Under the pieces are notes generated by a model, which saw only the letters and a program-made list of their open reading frames with translations, ran no database searches and was not told the origin of the DNA. From Bacteroidota bacterium (GTDB lineage: Bacteria; Bacteroidota; Ignavibacteria; UBA10030; UBA8401), in contig JAGVPT010000165.1 of NCBI GenBank assembly GCA_020052095.1, forward strand, positions 1 to 35,546: a DNA stretch of 35,546 nt. Reading direction: 5' to 3'. A program made the position numbers and the translations under genes. Positions 7,905 to 15,814 of the stretch are shown in pieces (the first letter of the stretch is position 1; every line of letters begins with the position of its first letter).

Positions 7905-9086
7905 CTATCTGCACGCCGCCGCAAACACTCTCATAAAATTCCCTCCTAAGATTTTTCGAATGTCATCGTCGGAGTAGCCCCGCTTCTGAAGCTCCCGGGT
8001 AATAGCAGGAAGATGCGTCACATCTTCCATGTCTTGGGGGGGCGCCGATATTCCATCAAAATCAGAACCGAGGCCGACATAGTCAACTCCCACTAATTTT
8101 ACCACGTATTCAATGTGGTCGATCAGGAGCGAAAGAGGCGCGCGCACATCGTCAACTTCCTTCGCAAGGAGCGAATCGATGATGTCGTTGGCGTGGTCCT
8201 CATCTTTGTAAATGCTCTTCACGGAATCGCTCAAGGCCGTGTGATTATGTCGAATCTCGGAAACCCGGCGGTCGTACGTGCTGTCAAGAAAGCCGGAATA
8301 AAAATTAATACACATCACTCCCCCATTTTTCGCCAGCGCTTTTATTTCTGCATCCTTCAAGTTGCGAAAGTGCGGAGCCAGTGAATAGACAGACGAATGA
8401 GAGACAAGCACCGGCTTTGTCGAGGTCGCGATGGCGTCGTAAAACGTTTGCTCGCCAACATGGGAAAGGTCGACCATCACGCCGAGTTCATTCATGCGCT
8501 GAACTATTTTTATTCCGAATTCGGTGAGGCCTTTGTGCGTGAGGCTCTCCGTATGTTTCGTTTCATCCAATCCGGACGTTGCCCACGATGTGCTGTTGTT
8601 CCACGTAAGCGTCATATACCGCATGCCGCGTTTGTATAACTCGTCGAGATACTCCAGCTTATCTTCGATCGGATGCCCCCCCTCTACACCAATGACGGCC
8701 GCCAACTTATTCTGCCTCACGATGTCCGCGGCTTCACGTGCTGTCCGGGCGATAGCGATCTTCTCCGGATTCCGTTGCACGTCGGCCTCGAGCGAATCGA
8801 TCATTTGATTCGCGCGCTTATATGCTTTTGCCATGCCATACTCCGGTCCCATCCACACCGAAAACACTTGAACATCAACCCCGCCTTCTTTGAGCCGCAC
8901 CAGATCGGAATGCCCCTCGGATGTTCGTCGTGAGATGTCTCTGCCGGTCATCACCCGCATCAGGACGTCGTTGTGCGCATCGGCAACGAGTGATGAGAAA
9001 TGAAGTGTCCGATAATCCGATTGCTGTGAAATCGAAACGGAAAAAAGGAAAATTGTGATAAACATGCTCTGGAATATCTTCGCCAT
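7905..9086 (-). CDS. Exported membrane-dipeptidase-like protein (peptidase M19)
   Basis: A 393-residue protein with a signal-like N-terminus (FITIFLFSVSIS before QQSD). The M19 fold is recognised from the zinc ligands in order: His38-x-Asp40 in DAHND, Glu135 in VEGGHP, His209 in DLSHVG and His230 in LVSHS, then GLGSDFDG near residue 345, which carries the conserved aspartate region. The family hydrolyses dipeptides, including some with D- or dehydro-residues, at a binuclear zinc site. The signal suggests periplasmic or lipid-linked action. It stands alone, convergent with rpsU and divided from the anti-sigma gene by 143 bp. Full length for the family. Confidence 0.93.
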   Translation of the reverse strand: MAKIFQSMFITIFLFSVSISQQSDYRTLHFSSLVADAHNDVLMRVMTGRDISRRTSEGHSDLVRLKEGGVDVQVFSVWMGPEYGMAKAYKRANQMIDSLEADVQRNPEKIAIARTAREAADIVRQNKLAAVIGVEGGHPIEDKLEYLDELYKRGMRYMTLTWNNSTSWATSGLDETKHTESLTHKGLTEFGIKIVQRMNELGVMVDLSHVGEQTFYDAIATSTKPVLVSHSSVYSLAPHFRNLKDAEIKALAKNGGVMCINFYSGFLDSTYDRRVSEIRHNHTALSDSVKSIYKDEDHANDIIDSLLAKEVDDVRAPLSLLIDHIEYVVKLVGVDYVGLGSDFDGISAPPQDMEDVTHLPAITRELQKRGYSDDDIRKILGGNFMRVFAAACR

Positions 9087-9229
9087 GGGGAAGTTCCTTG
9101 ACAGCTCGGAGGAAATGGGGATTAAAGCCGCTTGAGAAAGTAGAGAGGATGGTTATGAAAGTCAATCAAAATCTTTCAGTTCAGACGGGCAATTCAGTCA
9201 GGTCATGCAAATTTCCCCCGACACGCGGT

Positions 9230-10678
9230 CTAGAGTTCGAACGGATTGTTGTACCGTTTCTTGATCTGATTTACTCGCGGTTGCGATTTTCTGTCTCGCG
9301 GAAGATTAATTAATGAATCAAGATCGATACCGCGCCGACGCAGAGGATCGAATTTTCGTGCCTCCGCGGAGGGTTTGCGTGAGCCGTTGTTGAAGAATTG
9401 AATTGATGGCTCGGAATCATCATTGAAAAATTTTCCAATTTCCGGCATTTCCTGCGACTCATACCTGAACCTTATCGCTTGGGGCGCTCGCGCCATCACT
9501 TCGAACGGCATCTCCTCGCGCGACGATTCGAGAGCGTTGTTTTCAACTCTGACGCTGAAGTAGTCCGAATCGGAGAAAACCTCGAACGATGCATTCGGGG
9601 TTCTTGGAAGGCGCGCATGTGTGGAAAATTCCCTGATCAACGCATGCGCTCTCGCATTCACCGATCGGAATTCCTGTGCGGTGAGTTCTATATTCTGGCG
9701 ATCATACTCCAAGTCGACATTGATCTGTGCAAACGAACAGCTCTCTGGTGTGATTACAACGAACTGCTCCATGCGAGGCGCACGAGGCTCGCTAGGCTCG
9801 CTTGCGTCCGTTCTAGGAGTAGGGGCTGCAACAACGGCGAAGGTATACGGCGAATGCGACGTTATAAGAAATTTTCGAAATTTCTTCCGCTGCGGCAAAT
9901 CCAAACTTGCTGCGAGATGAGACATCGTCATCCGATTAAACTTTGCCAAATCGGCATGCACGGCCAGTGCCTTGTTCTCACCCAGAAAAACCGATTTTTC
10001 TATCTTTTCTTTTGCAGACGTAAGGATCGAATCGACTATTCTCTGTTGCGCTGGAGTCGCATCCACTACATCGCAAAATTCCTGCACAGTAACCTGGGGA
10101 TGCTGCTTTGCCTCGTTCTTCGCAAACTCAATTCGGGCACCATTTTCCTTGCTCTCATCAACGCGGAGCGCAGTGTTGGCTCGCGCATCGAGCGGCAACG
10201 TACCAAAGAATGCGAACTGTAGAACTTGATCCTTGTTCAAACTGGAGAAAAGCGGTAGCAACTTCCCTTGTAGTATATTCTCCTGGTATAGATGTTGAAC
10301 TTCTTCCTTCTTCTCGAAAAAAACCTTTGTCAGCAACGAGCGCTGCTGAAACAGCAGTACGCCGGCCGATGTTGCGATAAGGACAGCAAGAGAAGCTGCA
10401 ATGGGCATGTATTTACGAGAAAATGGATAGACGGTCTCTCGCTTATTCCGTTTTTCCTCAAGACGGGCAGACAACCTTTGCCAAAACCATTCGTTCGATG
10501 GAATTGCCGGTTGCGATTTCAGCAGTTGCTGTTGTTTCTTCAGAATTTCCAATTCGGATGCAGCTTCAGGGTTTGCCGCGAGATACTCCTCGAATTCGCG
10601 ACGACTTTGTTCGTCAAGCGCGCCGTCGAGATAGAGGGAAAGCGATTGGGAAAACTCTTTTGGTGACAATTCTTTCAT
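9230..10678 (-). CDS. Membrane anti-sigma-like protein with large outer domain
   Basis: A 482-residue protein. The N-terminus (YLDGALDEQSRREFEEYLAA) is the acidic helix pair typical of zf-HC2-type anti-sigma domains, but without the usual His/Cys zinc ligands. One membrane helix lies at ~93-112 (PIAASLAVLIATSAGVLLF). The outer ~370 residues include a helical part (~205-275) with a Q-rich TPAQQ motif similar in flavour to Spy/CpxP-like proteins, then a low-complexity region rich in R, E and P. It lies 25 bp downstream of the ECF sigma gene on the same strand, the standard sigma then anti-sigma order. It probably sequesters that sigma factor until an envelope signal (inference). Confidence 0.78.
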   Translation of the reverse strand: MKELSPKEFSQSLSLYLDGALDEQSRREFEEYLAANPEAASELEILKKQQQLLKSQPAIPSNEWFWQRLSARLEEKRNKRETVYPFSRKYMPIAASLAVLIATSAGVLLFQQRSLLTKVFFEKKEEVQHLYQENILQGKLLPLFSSLNKDQVLQFAFFGTLPLDARANTALRVDESKENGARIEFAKNEAKQHPQVTVQEFCDVVDATPAQQRIVDSILTSAKEKIEKSVFLGENKALAVHADLAKFNRMTMSHLAASLDLPQRKKFRKFLITSHSPYTFAVVAAPTPRTDASEPSEPRAPRMEQFVVITPESCSFAQINVDLEYDRQNIELTAQEFRSVNARAHALIREFSTHARLPRTPNASFEVFSDSDYFSVRVENNALESSREEMPFEVMARAPQAIRFRYESQEMPEIGKFFNDDSEPSIQFFNNGSRKPSAEARKFDPLRRRGIDLDSLINLPRDRKSQPRVNQIKKRYNNPFEL

Positions 10679-10703
10679 CTGATTACTCCTTCCATCACAC
10701 GAA

Positions 10704-11300
10704 CTACGATTCGAGCAATGGTTTCAAGACATTCCGCAACATCGTTCGGGCTCGGGAGAGCCGTGACTTCACTGTGCCAATTTCACATTGCATAATCTCG
10801 GATATTTCTTCGTACGTCATTCCGTCGATATCTTTCAAAATGATAGGAATCCTGAACTTCTCCGGAAGCTGCTTCAGGCCTATGGCGATGAGTTCTTGCG
10901 TCGAGTTATCCTCCGGGTTTACGCGGATTTTTGATTGAAGCTCGGCATTCGAACCATCGAGCATCGCATGAAGCGAAAAAAACTTCCGCATTTTTTTCCT
11001 CCTCATCTCATCTCGGCATTTGTTTACCGTAATGCGGTATAACCACGTGTAGAATGAGGACTCAAATCTGAATTTCGGCAAGGCTTCATACGTCCGAATA
11101 AAAACATCCTGAGCGATATCGTCGACGACCGAAGCGTCACTGAAGATGGAATAGATCAGGTTCCTTACCCTCTCTTTGTGACGGTCAACCAGAATCCGAA
11201 ACACTCCTTCTTCCCCACTCTGGAAGAGGGATATGAGGATGTCGTCGCTCTTCTGTTCAAGAGGCGTAACGGTACCCTGAACAACTTCTTGGTTGACCAT
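10704..11300 (-). CDS. ECF RNA polymerase sigma factor (RpoE-like)
   Basis: About 198 residues from the ATG at 11300; a TTG at 11330 would add 10 residues, and neither has a clear ribosome site. Region 2 is visible (DDIAQDVFIRTYEALPKF, then SSFYTWLYRITVNKCRDEMRR), and region 4 carries a standard helix-turn-helix (MTYEEISEIMQCEIGTVKSRL followed by SRAR). This is a typical group-4 sigma factor directing a small regulon, usually for envelope stress. The anti-sigma-like gene follows immediately, so the two are almost certainly co-transcribed. Family certain, regulon unknown. Confidence 0.93.
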   Translation of the reverse strand: MVNQEVVQGTVTPLEQKSDDILISLFQSGEEGVFRILVDRHKERVRNLIYSIFSDASVVDDIAQDVFIRTYEALPKFRFESSFYTWLYRITVNKCRDEMRRKKMRKFFSLHAMLDGSNAELQSKIRVNPEDNSTQELIAIGLKQLPEKFRIPIILKDIDGMTYEEISEIMQCEIGTVKSRLSRARTMLRNVLKPLLES

Positions 11301-11413
11301 CCGCGGCGGTATGTTTTTAGATTCACTCAATTAGACGAATACGCGTGGGTATAAGTTCCTTCGAAATATATTGAAGGTCGGGGGAAAGGTCAAAAGGAAA
11401 CAAAGAAGAAGGG

Positions 11414-11451
11414 AAAAATGCAAACAGCGGAGTTTGACCTCCGCTGTTTGC
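11414..11451 (-). terminator. Rho-independent terminator after the Hc1-like gene
   Basis: On the minus strand, a perfect 13-bp stem (GCAAACAGCGGAG with CTCCGCTGTTTGC; arms 11439-11451 and 11420-11432) with a 6-base loop is followed by T5. It starts 18 bp after the stop of the small histone-like gene. Confidence 0.9.
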
Positions 11452-11469
11452 CAGACAAAACAAATGGAA

Positions 11470-11676
11470 TTACATTGCGGGAGTTGTCGGCACGTCGCTT
11501 TTTGCCTGCGCCTTCACTTCCTGCACTTCCTTTCGAACTTCCTGCGCCTTTCTCTTCAGCTCGTTCATCGCTTTGCGGACGCGGGTTCCGGCTGATTTGT
11601 TCCCTTTGTCGTAGAACTTTATGAAATCCTTCTCAAAACTGTGCACAAGGTCCACAAGTTCACTGTAGCGGCTCAT
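11470..11676 (-). CDS. Hc1-type histone H1-like protein
   Basis: A 68-residue, Lys/Glu-rich, helical protein beginning SRYSELVDLVHSFEKDF, then KGNKSAGTRVRKAMNELK and a charged helix. This matches the short Hc1 histone-H1-like family found in Bacteroidota and relatives (named after the chlamydial Hc1, but without its long basic tail). Members are thought to bind DNA and act as small nucleoid proteins; direct functional evidence is limited. A perfect AGGAGG lies 6 bases before the ATG and a strong terminator follows, so it is a well-expressed, probably monocistronic gene. Confidence 0.85.
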   Translation of the reverse strand: MSRYSELVDLVHSFEKDFIKFYDKGNKSAGTRVRKAMNELKRKAQEVRKEVQEVKAQAKSDVPTTPAM

Positions 11677-11733
11677 AGATACCTCCTAAAAAGTGAATGT
11701 TTTGCCGGACCGGAGCCCGGCGGGGTCGTTATG

Positions 11734-12846
11734 TTATGTTGCGTATTTCCGTCTGTCTTTAACTCTGAAATATTCCTTCTTCAACTGTTCGAGATTTTTC
11801 ATCCGGCGATCTATCAGTCGTTTGAGTTTCCGCGGGCTATGTTTTGCAAGTGCATAGGAAGTGAGGATGGGCATCGCCACAGTCGAATCCAGATACGCAA
11901 CAACTGTATCCGGCAATCTGGCTGGATCGATCTTGCCCCAGCTCACGGCTTCCGATGGAGTTGCCCCCGATAATCCGCCGGTGTCGGGACGCGCATCGGT
12001 AATCTGAATGAAATAATCGTGTCCCTTTTCATCAATTCCAAGCACTTCCTGAATCTGAGGTTCGGTTTGAAGAATGAAGTTTTTAGGGGAACCTCCTCCA
12101 AAAATCAGTACCGCGCTCTTGCCTCCACTTCGCTTAGCGTCGAAAACGATGGAGGCAGTCTCGTTGACATCGGCGAGAGTGTCGAAATTCAACCGATTTC
12201 CCACAATCTGCTGCTCCGCCACATTCATTCCAATCGAACTATCAGCGGGTGAGGATGTGTAAATCGGAACACCGTATTTGTATGCAGCTGCCAGTACGCT
12301 GCTAATTTTGATGCCAAGCGCTTTCTCCCTTTTATAAACGTACTTGCCTACTTTGTAGTGAAATTCGGCGGTGCTCATTGGCTTTTGAAATTCCGGCGAC
12401 ATGATTATTTTTCGATAAAAAGCATCAGTTGAGAGCAAAACATCATAATCGAACAGAATATCATAGATTCGAATAACTCCTTCCCGACGCAAGATTCTGT
12501 CGTCTATGAAGGGACTTCCTTGATGTAATTTTTTCCCGATCGCAAAATGAGTGTCATGGTACAAATTTGCACCAGTGCTGACCATCCAATCGACAAATCC
12601 TGCTTTCAAGAGGGGGACGATGCATGAGCCACCCAATCCGGCGGGCGTCAATGCTCCCGTTATGGTCATTCCCACTGTGACATCGGATTCAAGGTATTTT
12701 CGCGCAAAAAGCTGGCAAGCCTCCCTGAGACGACCTCCATTGTAAGCTTGAAAATAAGAGTCCACCAATTCGACGATTCCGGCGTTTTTCCTTATCGGCT
12801 TTTGGACTATTACCCTCCCTCTCAGATATCTTGACTTAGAAGGCAT
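11734..12846 (-). CDS. Deoxyhypusine synthase family protein
   Basis: A 370-residue protein that aligns by eye with the DHS family: [10 protein letters not shown] near residue 64, [10 protein letters not shown] (~89-98) and [11 protein letters not shown]-like [11 protein letters not shown] (~247). It keeps the active-site lysine in VSWGKI (Lys305), the residue that forms the enzyme intermediate with the aminobutyl group of spermidine in eukaryotic DHS. Bacteria lack eIF5A, and several bacterial relatives make homospermidine from spermidine and putrescine or act on other amines; the substrate here is unknown. The gene lies 130 bp after the CPBP gene on the same strand and may be transcribed separately. 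No agmatinase or arginine decarboxylase gene is nearby. Confidence 0.88.
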   Translation of the reverse strand: MPSKSRYLRGRVIVQKPIRKNAGIVELVDSYFQAYNGGRLREACQLFARKYLESDVTVGMTITGALTPAGLGGSCIVPLLKAGFVDWMVSTGANLYHDTHFAIGKKLHQGSPFIDDRILRREGVIRIYDILFDYDVLLSTDAFYRKIIMSPEFQKPMSTAEFHYKVGKYVYKREKALGIKISSVLAAAYKYGVPIYTSSPADSSIGMNVAEQQIVGNRLNFDTLADVNETASIVFDAKRSGGKSAVLIFGGGSPKNFILQTEPQIQEVLGIDEKGHDYFIQITDARPDTGGLSGATPSEAVSWGKIDPARLPDTVVAYLDSTVAMPILTSYALAKHSPRKLKRLIDRRMKNLEQLKKEYFRVKDRRKYAT

Positions 12847-12976
12847 TGCTTAGTCTTTCCTTTTGAGGTTCCACTTAACGGCTTGACTGACTGTAAGAAG
12901 GTGTATTTTTGAATGAGAGTCAAGGAAAAACTTGTGAAAATAGACAGATTTCGCGGTTTGTTCAAAATGAGGAAAA

Positions 12977-13804
12977 CTAGCGGAAATTCGTTGGTTCTTT
13001 TGTGCTCTTGGGAAATATGAAGAGACAAGAAGTGAAAGTCAGGGTAACAAATGAGAGCAATATCCCACTATTTGAGAGGATGTGCGTTTCTGTGTAAAAT
13101 ACGCCAGAAGTATCGCTTACTTCAGATGCGAGCATTGCTGAAGAAAAAACCAGCAGTCCGATTCGAAAAGAATATCCAGGCCAAATTGACTTTGTGTAGC
13201 AATAAATGGCTGAGCATACTAATCCAAGCGAGATGAGATTCAGCAATTCGGATGAGATGACAAAGAGGGATGAGGACCGAATTTGTGCTATTTTGTCGAA
13301 GTTGGCGACCGTCCAAATCATCGAAGAGATCAGGATTGACTTGAATATCCCATTTTCTCGAGAAACAAAATCCAACATGAATCCCCGGAATATCAATTCT
13401 TCAACCAGGACAACGGCAACTGAAAAAAAATATGCCGCTGGGACGTCAAAGAGAGTTGCCAGCAGCAATGTAACGGAGTCATCTGACCCAGCGAATGTCG
13501 TTTTTTTAAGCAGATATCCTGCGACGATGGTAAGAGCGAGGATTCCCAAAGGGCTGAGAAAGGCCATAATGTTGGGTCCCACATCCCATGTGAGAATCCC
13601 GAAGTTGTTTATTCCAAAATTCCAATGATATTTGCGAATAAATAAAAATAGCAGTAATACGAAGAGCAAGAGCTTCACATCAACAGGGAATTCCCAAAGG
13701 TAAAACTTGGTACTGACTCCGAGAAGAGCTACTTTTGCTGATACCAAGGAAATCAAGAAAAGAAAAAACAAAAATATGGAAAATGGGCTGAATTTGGGGA
13801 TCAT
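12977..13804 (-). CDS. CPBP-family-like membrane protein with altered motifs
   Basis: A 275-residue polytopic membrane protein with about seven hydrophobic helices. The first CPBP (CAAX protease/Abi) signature is present: the E-E-x3-R pattern in VEELIFRGF at ~residue 133. The usual second motif F-x3-H seems replaced by W-x3-N (MIWTVANF), and I do not find the third-motif His. Members of the family are intramembrane glutamic endopeptidases or bacteriocin-immunity-type proteins. With the second motif changed, activity is doubtful. It follows the SDR gene by 44 bp on the same strand, so they may be one transcript. Confidence 0.7.
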   Translation of the reverse strand: MIPKFSPFSIFLFFLFLISLVSAKVALLGVSTKFYLWEFPVDVKLLLFVLLLFLFIRKYHWNFGINNFGILTWDVGPNIMAFLSPLGILALTIVAGYLLKKTTFAGSDDSVTLLLATLFDVPAAYFFSVAVVLVEELIFRGFMLDFVSRENGIFKSILISSMIWTVANFDKIAQIRSSSLFVISSELLNLISLGLVCSAIYCYTKSIWPGYSFRIGLLVFSSAMLASEVSDTSGVFYTETHILSNSGILLSFVTLTFTSCLFIFPKSTKEPTNFR

Positions 13805-13848
13805 TCTGCATCCGTCTTCTTATCCGAACTGAAAATGCAAATTCTCAA

Positions 13849-14607
13849 TTACCCGACGAGAACGCTGCCGCCGTTCACGTTTAGGATTTCGCCGGTAATG
13901 TGCCGGGAAAGGTCGCATGCCAGAAACAAAATTGGTCCTGCAATGTCTTCCGCTGTAGGTATCCTCCCGATTGGTATTCCTTTTCGTGCCTCTTCAACAA
14001 ATTTTTGGTTGCGAAGCACTTCGGCGCTCAGGTCTGTATCAACCCAACCAGGCGCCACGCTATTGACATTTATGTTATAGTTCCCCAATTCGGTCGAGAG
14101 TGATTTTGTCAATGAAATGATTGCTCCCTTTGATGCGGCATAGTGCGAATGAAAGGCTTCTCCCCGTTGTCCTGCGGTGCTCGATATGTTGATGATTTTT
14201 CCGAAATGGCGCTTTTTCATGTATGGAACCACTGCATTGATCATGTGGAAAGTGCCATTCAGGTTTATCTCCATAGTCTCATTCCATATTTCTTCCGACA
14301 TCTTACCCATTTCTCCATGCGTCCAGATACCTGCATTGTTTACCAAGATGTCGATCTGACCGAATTTCTGCATTGCTTTTTCGACGACCTTTTTCGCATT
14401 TTTTGCCTTTGCCACATTCGCTCTTAGGATAATGCATTTCCTCCCCAAAACAGCTATTTCTTCCTGTACCTCTTTTGCTGCTTTTTCATTCCGGGCATAT
14501 GTTAACAAAATATTTGCACCAGCCTTGGCAAAAAGAACTGCAGTGGCGGCACCAATACCACGGGACCCGCCAGTTATTATCGCAACCTGATCTTCCAGAC
14601 TTATCAT
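13849..14607 (-). CDS. SDR-family oxidoreductase, FabG-like (3-oxoacyl-ACP reductase type)
   Basis: About 252 residues from the ATG at 14607, which has a purine-rich AGGGAAGAAGG just upstream; an ATG at 14682 would add a non-family extension. The classical SDR motifs are all there: cofactor loop TGGSRGIG (12-19), NNAG, catalytic Ser in INISSTAG, and Y-x3-K (Tyr156, Lys160). The C-terminus (GEILNVNGG) is typical of FabG-like NADPH reductases. No fatty-acid genes are adjacent, so it may serve another hydroxyacyl or alcohol substrate. A promoter with 17-bp spacing lies upstream, divergent from the fur promoter. Confidence 0.9.
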   Translation of the reverse strand: MISLEDQVAIITGGSRGIGAATAVLFAKAGANILLTYARNEKAAKEVQEEIAVLGRKCIILRANVAKAKNAKKVVEKAMQKFGQIDILVNNAGIWTHGEMGKMSEEIWNETMEINLNGTFHMINAVVPYMKKRHFGKIINISSTAGQRGEAFHSHYAASKGAIISLTKSLSTELGNYNINVNSVAPGWVDTDLSAEVLRNQKFVEEARKGIPIGRIPTAEDIAGPILFLACDLSRHITGEILNVNGGSVLVG

Positions 14608-14673
14608 TAGTTTTCCTTCTTCCCTATAATGAATTTTATTCCTTTCTGAGTTTTGAGATTTCACTTTCTCACA

Positions 14674-14702
14674 AATATACAAATTAGACTGTGATTCTGC
14701 AA
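14674..14702 (-). promoter_or_regulatory. Promoter for the SDR gene
   Basis: On the minus strand: TTGCAG (14702-14697), 17 bp, TATATT (14679-14674). Expected transcription start is near 14667, leaving a ~60-nt leader before the ATG at 14607. The same TATATT -10 sequence appears in the fur and argC promoters. Confidence 0.55.
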
Positions 14703-14711
14703 TGGAATTGT

Positions 14712-14740
14712 TTGGACTAAATAAGACTAATTAAGTCCAA
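14712..14740. promoter_or_regulatory. Palindromic half-site cluster, possible Fur-family operator
   Basis: TTGGACT (14712-14718) and AGTCCAA (14734-14740) form inverted arms around another GACTAA element at 14725-14730, so GACTAA-type half-sites recur every ~10 bp. The half-sites resemble those of the palindrome on the fur promoter. It lies upstream of the SDR -35 and could act on either divergent promoter. Confidence 0.45.
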
Positions 14741-14773
14741 TTTGCGAATTTGCCATATTTTTGAAGATTTCTG

Positions 14774-14826
14774 TTGACACACAGGTGTTCCATCCTTATA
14801 TTTATTTAGATTAAGTCTAAATAAAT
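14774..14826 (+). promoter_or_regulatory. fur-feo promoter with overlapping palindromic operator
   Basis: TTGACA (14774-14779), a 17-bp spacer and TATATT (14797-14802) form a near-consensus housekeeping promoter. An 11-bp perfect inverted repeat, ATTTATTTAGA (14800-14810) and TCTAAATAAAT (14816-14826) with a 5-bp centre, begins inside the -10 and covers the transcription start. Its core TTAGATTAAGTCTAA fits the 7-1-7 layout of Fur/PerR operators. Binding there would block the promoter, consistent with autoregulation and iron control of the operon. Confidence 0.75.
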
Positions 14827-14883
14827 GATTGGTACGGATATTGTAATTGCCTTAGCTTTCGGAGTATCAATCAAAAGGTTTGT

Positions 14884-15324
14884 ATGGACATAGATGCAGC
14901 CAAGGACAATTTTACAAAATACCTTAAAGCTGGAAACTACAGAATCACGCCTGAGAGGTTTCAAGTGCTCGAATCGGTTCTGAAGAACGACGGGCATTTT
15001 GATGCCGACGGGCTCTTCCTTCAGTTGAAGTCGAGCGGCTCAAAGGTCTCCAGGGCTACGGTGTACAACACTCTTGAACTGCTCCAAGACTGCGGGTTGA
15101 TTTCAAAGTACCGCTTCGGAGAAAACCATTCCCGGTATGAGAAAGCATTCGGGCGGCCTCATCATGATCACCTTATCTGCCTGGAGTGCGGAGACATTAT
15201 CGAATTTGTCAGCGATAAACTTACGAAGATCCAAACAGATGTGTGCAAAGAAAATGAATTCAAATCTCAAAGCTCGACGCTTCAGATTTTCGGTAAGTGT
15301 AAAAAATGTCAAGAGAAAGAATAA
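14884..15324 (+). CDS. Fur-family metal-dependent repressor
   Basis: A 146-residue protein with an N-terminal winged helix (ITPERFQVLESVLKN and the recognition segment SRATVYNTLELL) and a C-terminal metal-binding dimer domain. His93-His94-Asp-His96 and the structural zinc pairs C99-x2-C102 and C139-x2-C142 are intact. Fur and PerR are hard to separate by sequence; being first in the feo operon and having a palindrome on its own promoter make an iron-responsive Fur most likely. AAGG lies ~5 bases before the ATG. Only 5 bp separate its stop from the first FeoA start. Confidence 0.92.
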   Translation: MDIDAAKDNFTKYLKAGNYRITPERFQVLESVLKNDGHFDADGLFLQLKSSGSKVSRATVYNTLELLQDCGLISKYRFGENHSRYEKAFGRPHHDHLICLECGDIIEFVSDKLTKIQTDVCKENEFKSQSSTLQIFGKCKKCQEKE

Positions 15325-15329
15325 TCCGT

Positions 15330-15566
15330 ATGAACAGTTCACATAAGACACTCTCAGAAATACCGGTCGGAAGATTTGTGCAAATACGCGAGCTCCTGTC
15401 GGAGCCGGATGTTTGCCATCGTTTGCGCGAAATGGGATTCTGCGAGAATGCCATTGTTCGATTGGTGGTGAATGGAGAAGGCAACCTCATTTGTGAAGTC
15501 TGCAACACGCGGGTTGGACTCAATCAGTCTATTGCCCAGGATATCATCGTGGCGTCATTCGAATGA
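15330..15566 (+). CDS. feoA: FeoA-domain protein (first of two)
   Basis: About 78 residues forming an SH3-like FeoA barrel. Core motifs are visible: P-x-G (IPVGRF), L-x2-MGF (LREMGFCENAIVRLV) and the C-terminal R-V-G-L-N-x-S-I-A. I chose the ATG at 15330; an ATG at 15306 inside the fur end would add 8 residues. FeoA proteins assist the FeoB transporter in the cytoplasm. The stop overlaps the next start (ATGA). This copy diverges more from the family consensus than the second one and has two cysteines (ICEVCN) near its end. Confidence 0.88.
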   Translation: MNSSHKTLSEIPVGRFVQIRELLSEPDVCHRLREMGFCENAIVRLVVNGEGNLICEVCNTRVGLNQSIAQDIIVASFE

Positions 15567-15814
15567 TCTTGTCCAAAGTTACACTCAACACCCTTATTCC
15601 CGGAGAGCGTTGCGTGATTGAGCGAATTGAATCGGGGACGATATCTGTCCGGCAACGTCTGCTCGAGATGGGATTAACCAAAGGTACGAATGTTGAATTG
15701 ATTCGTTTCGCGCCGATGGGCGATCCCATAGAGATTTCAGTTCGCGGGTACCGCTTATCGCTCCGGCGCGTTGAGGCTGAGTCGGTCATCGTGTCGAAAA
15801 ACTCTCATCAATGA
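15563..15814 (+). CDS. feoA: FeoA-domain protein (second of two)
   Basis: An 83-residue, canonical FeoA: IPGERCVIERI, the RQRLLEMGLTKGT motif and the closing IEISVRGYRLSLRR strand pair. It is start-stop overlapped with both neighbours (ATGA at 15563 and 15811), so translation is coupled through feoA-feoA-feoB. FeoA is thought to bind the cytoplasmic G-domain region of FeoB and support ferrous iron import. Full length for the family. Confidence 0.95.
   Translation: MILSKVTLNTLIPGERCVIERIESGTISVRQRLLEMGLTKGTNVELIRFAPMGDPIEISVRGYRLSLRRVEAESVIVSKNSHQ

Noticed and set aside
9479-10222. Plus-strand open frame of 247 codons
   Set aside because: It lies wholly antisense to the anti-sigma-like gene and is rich in Cys, Arg and Leu, as expected of a shadow frame.
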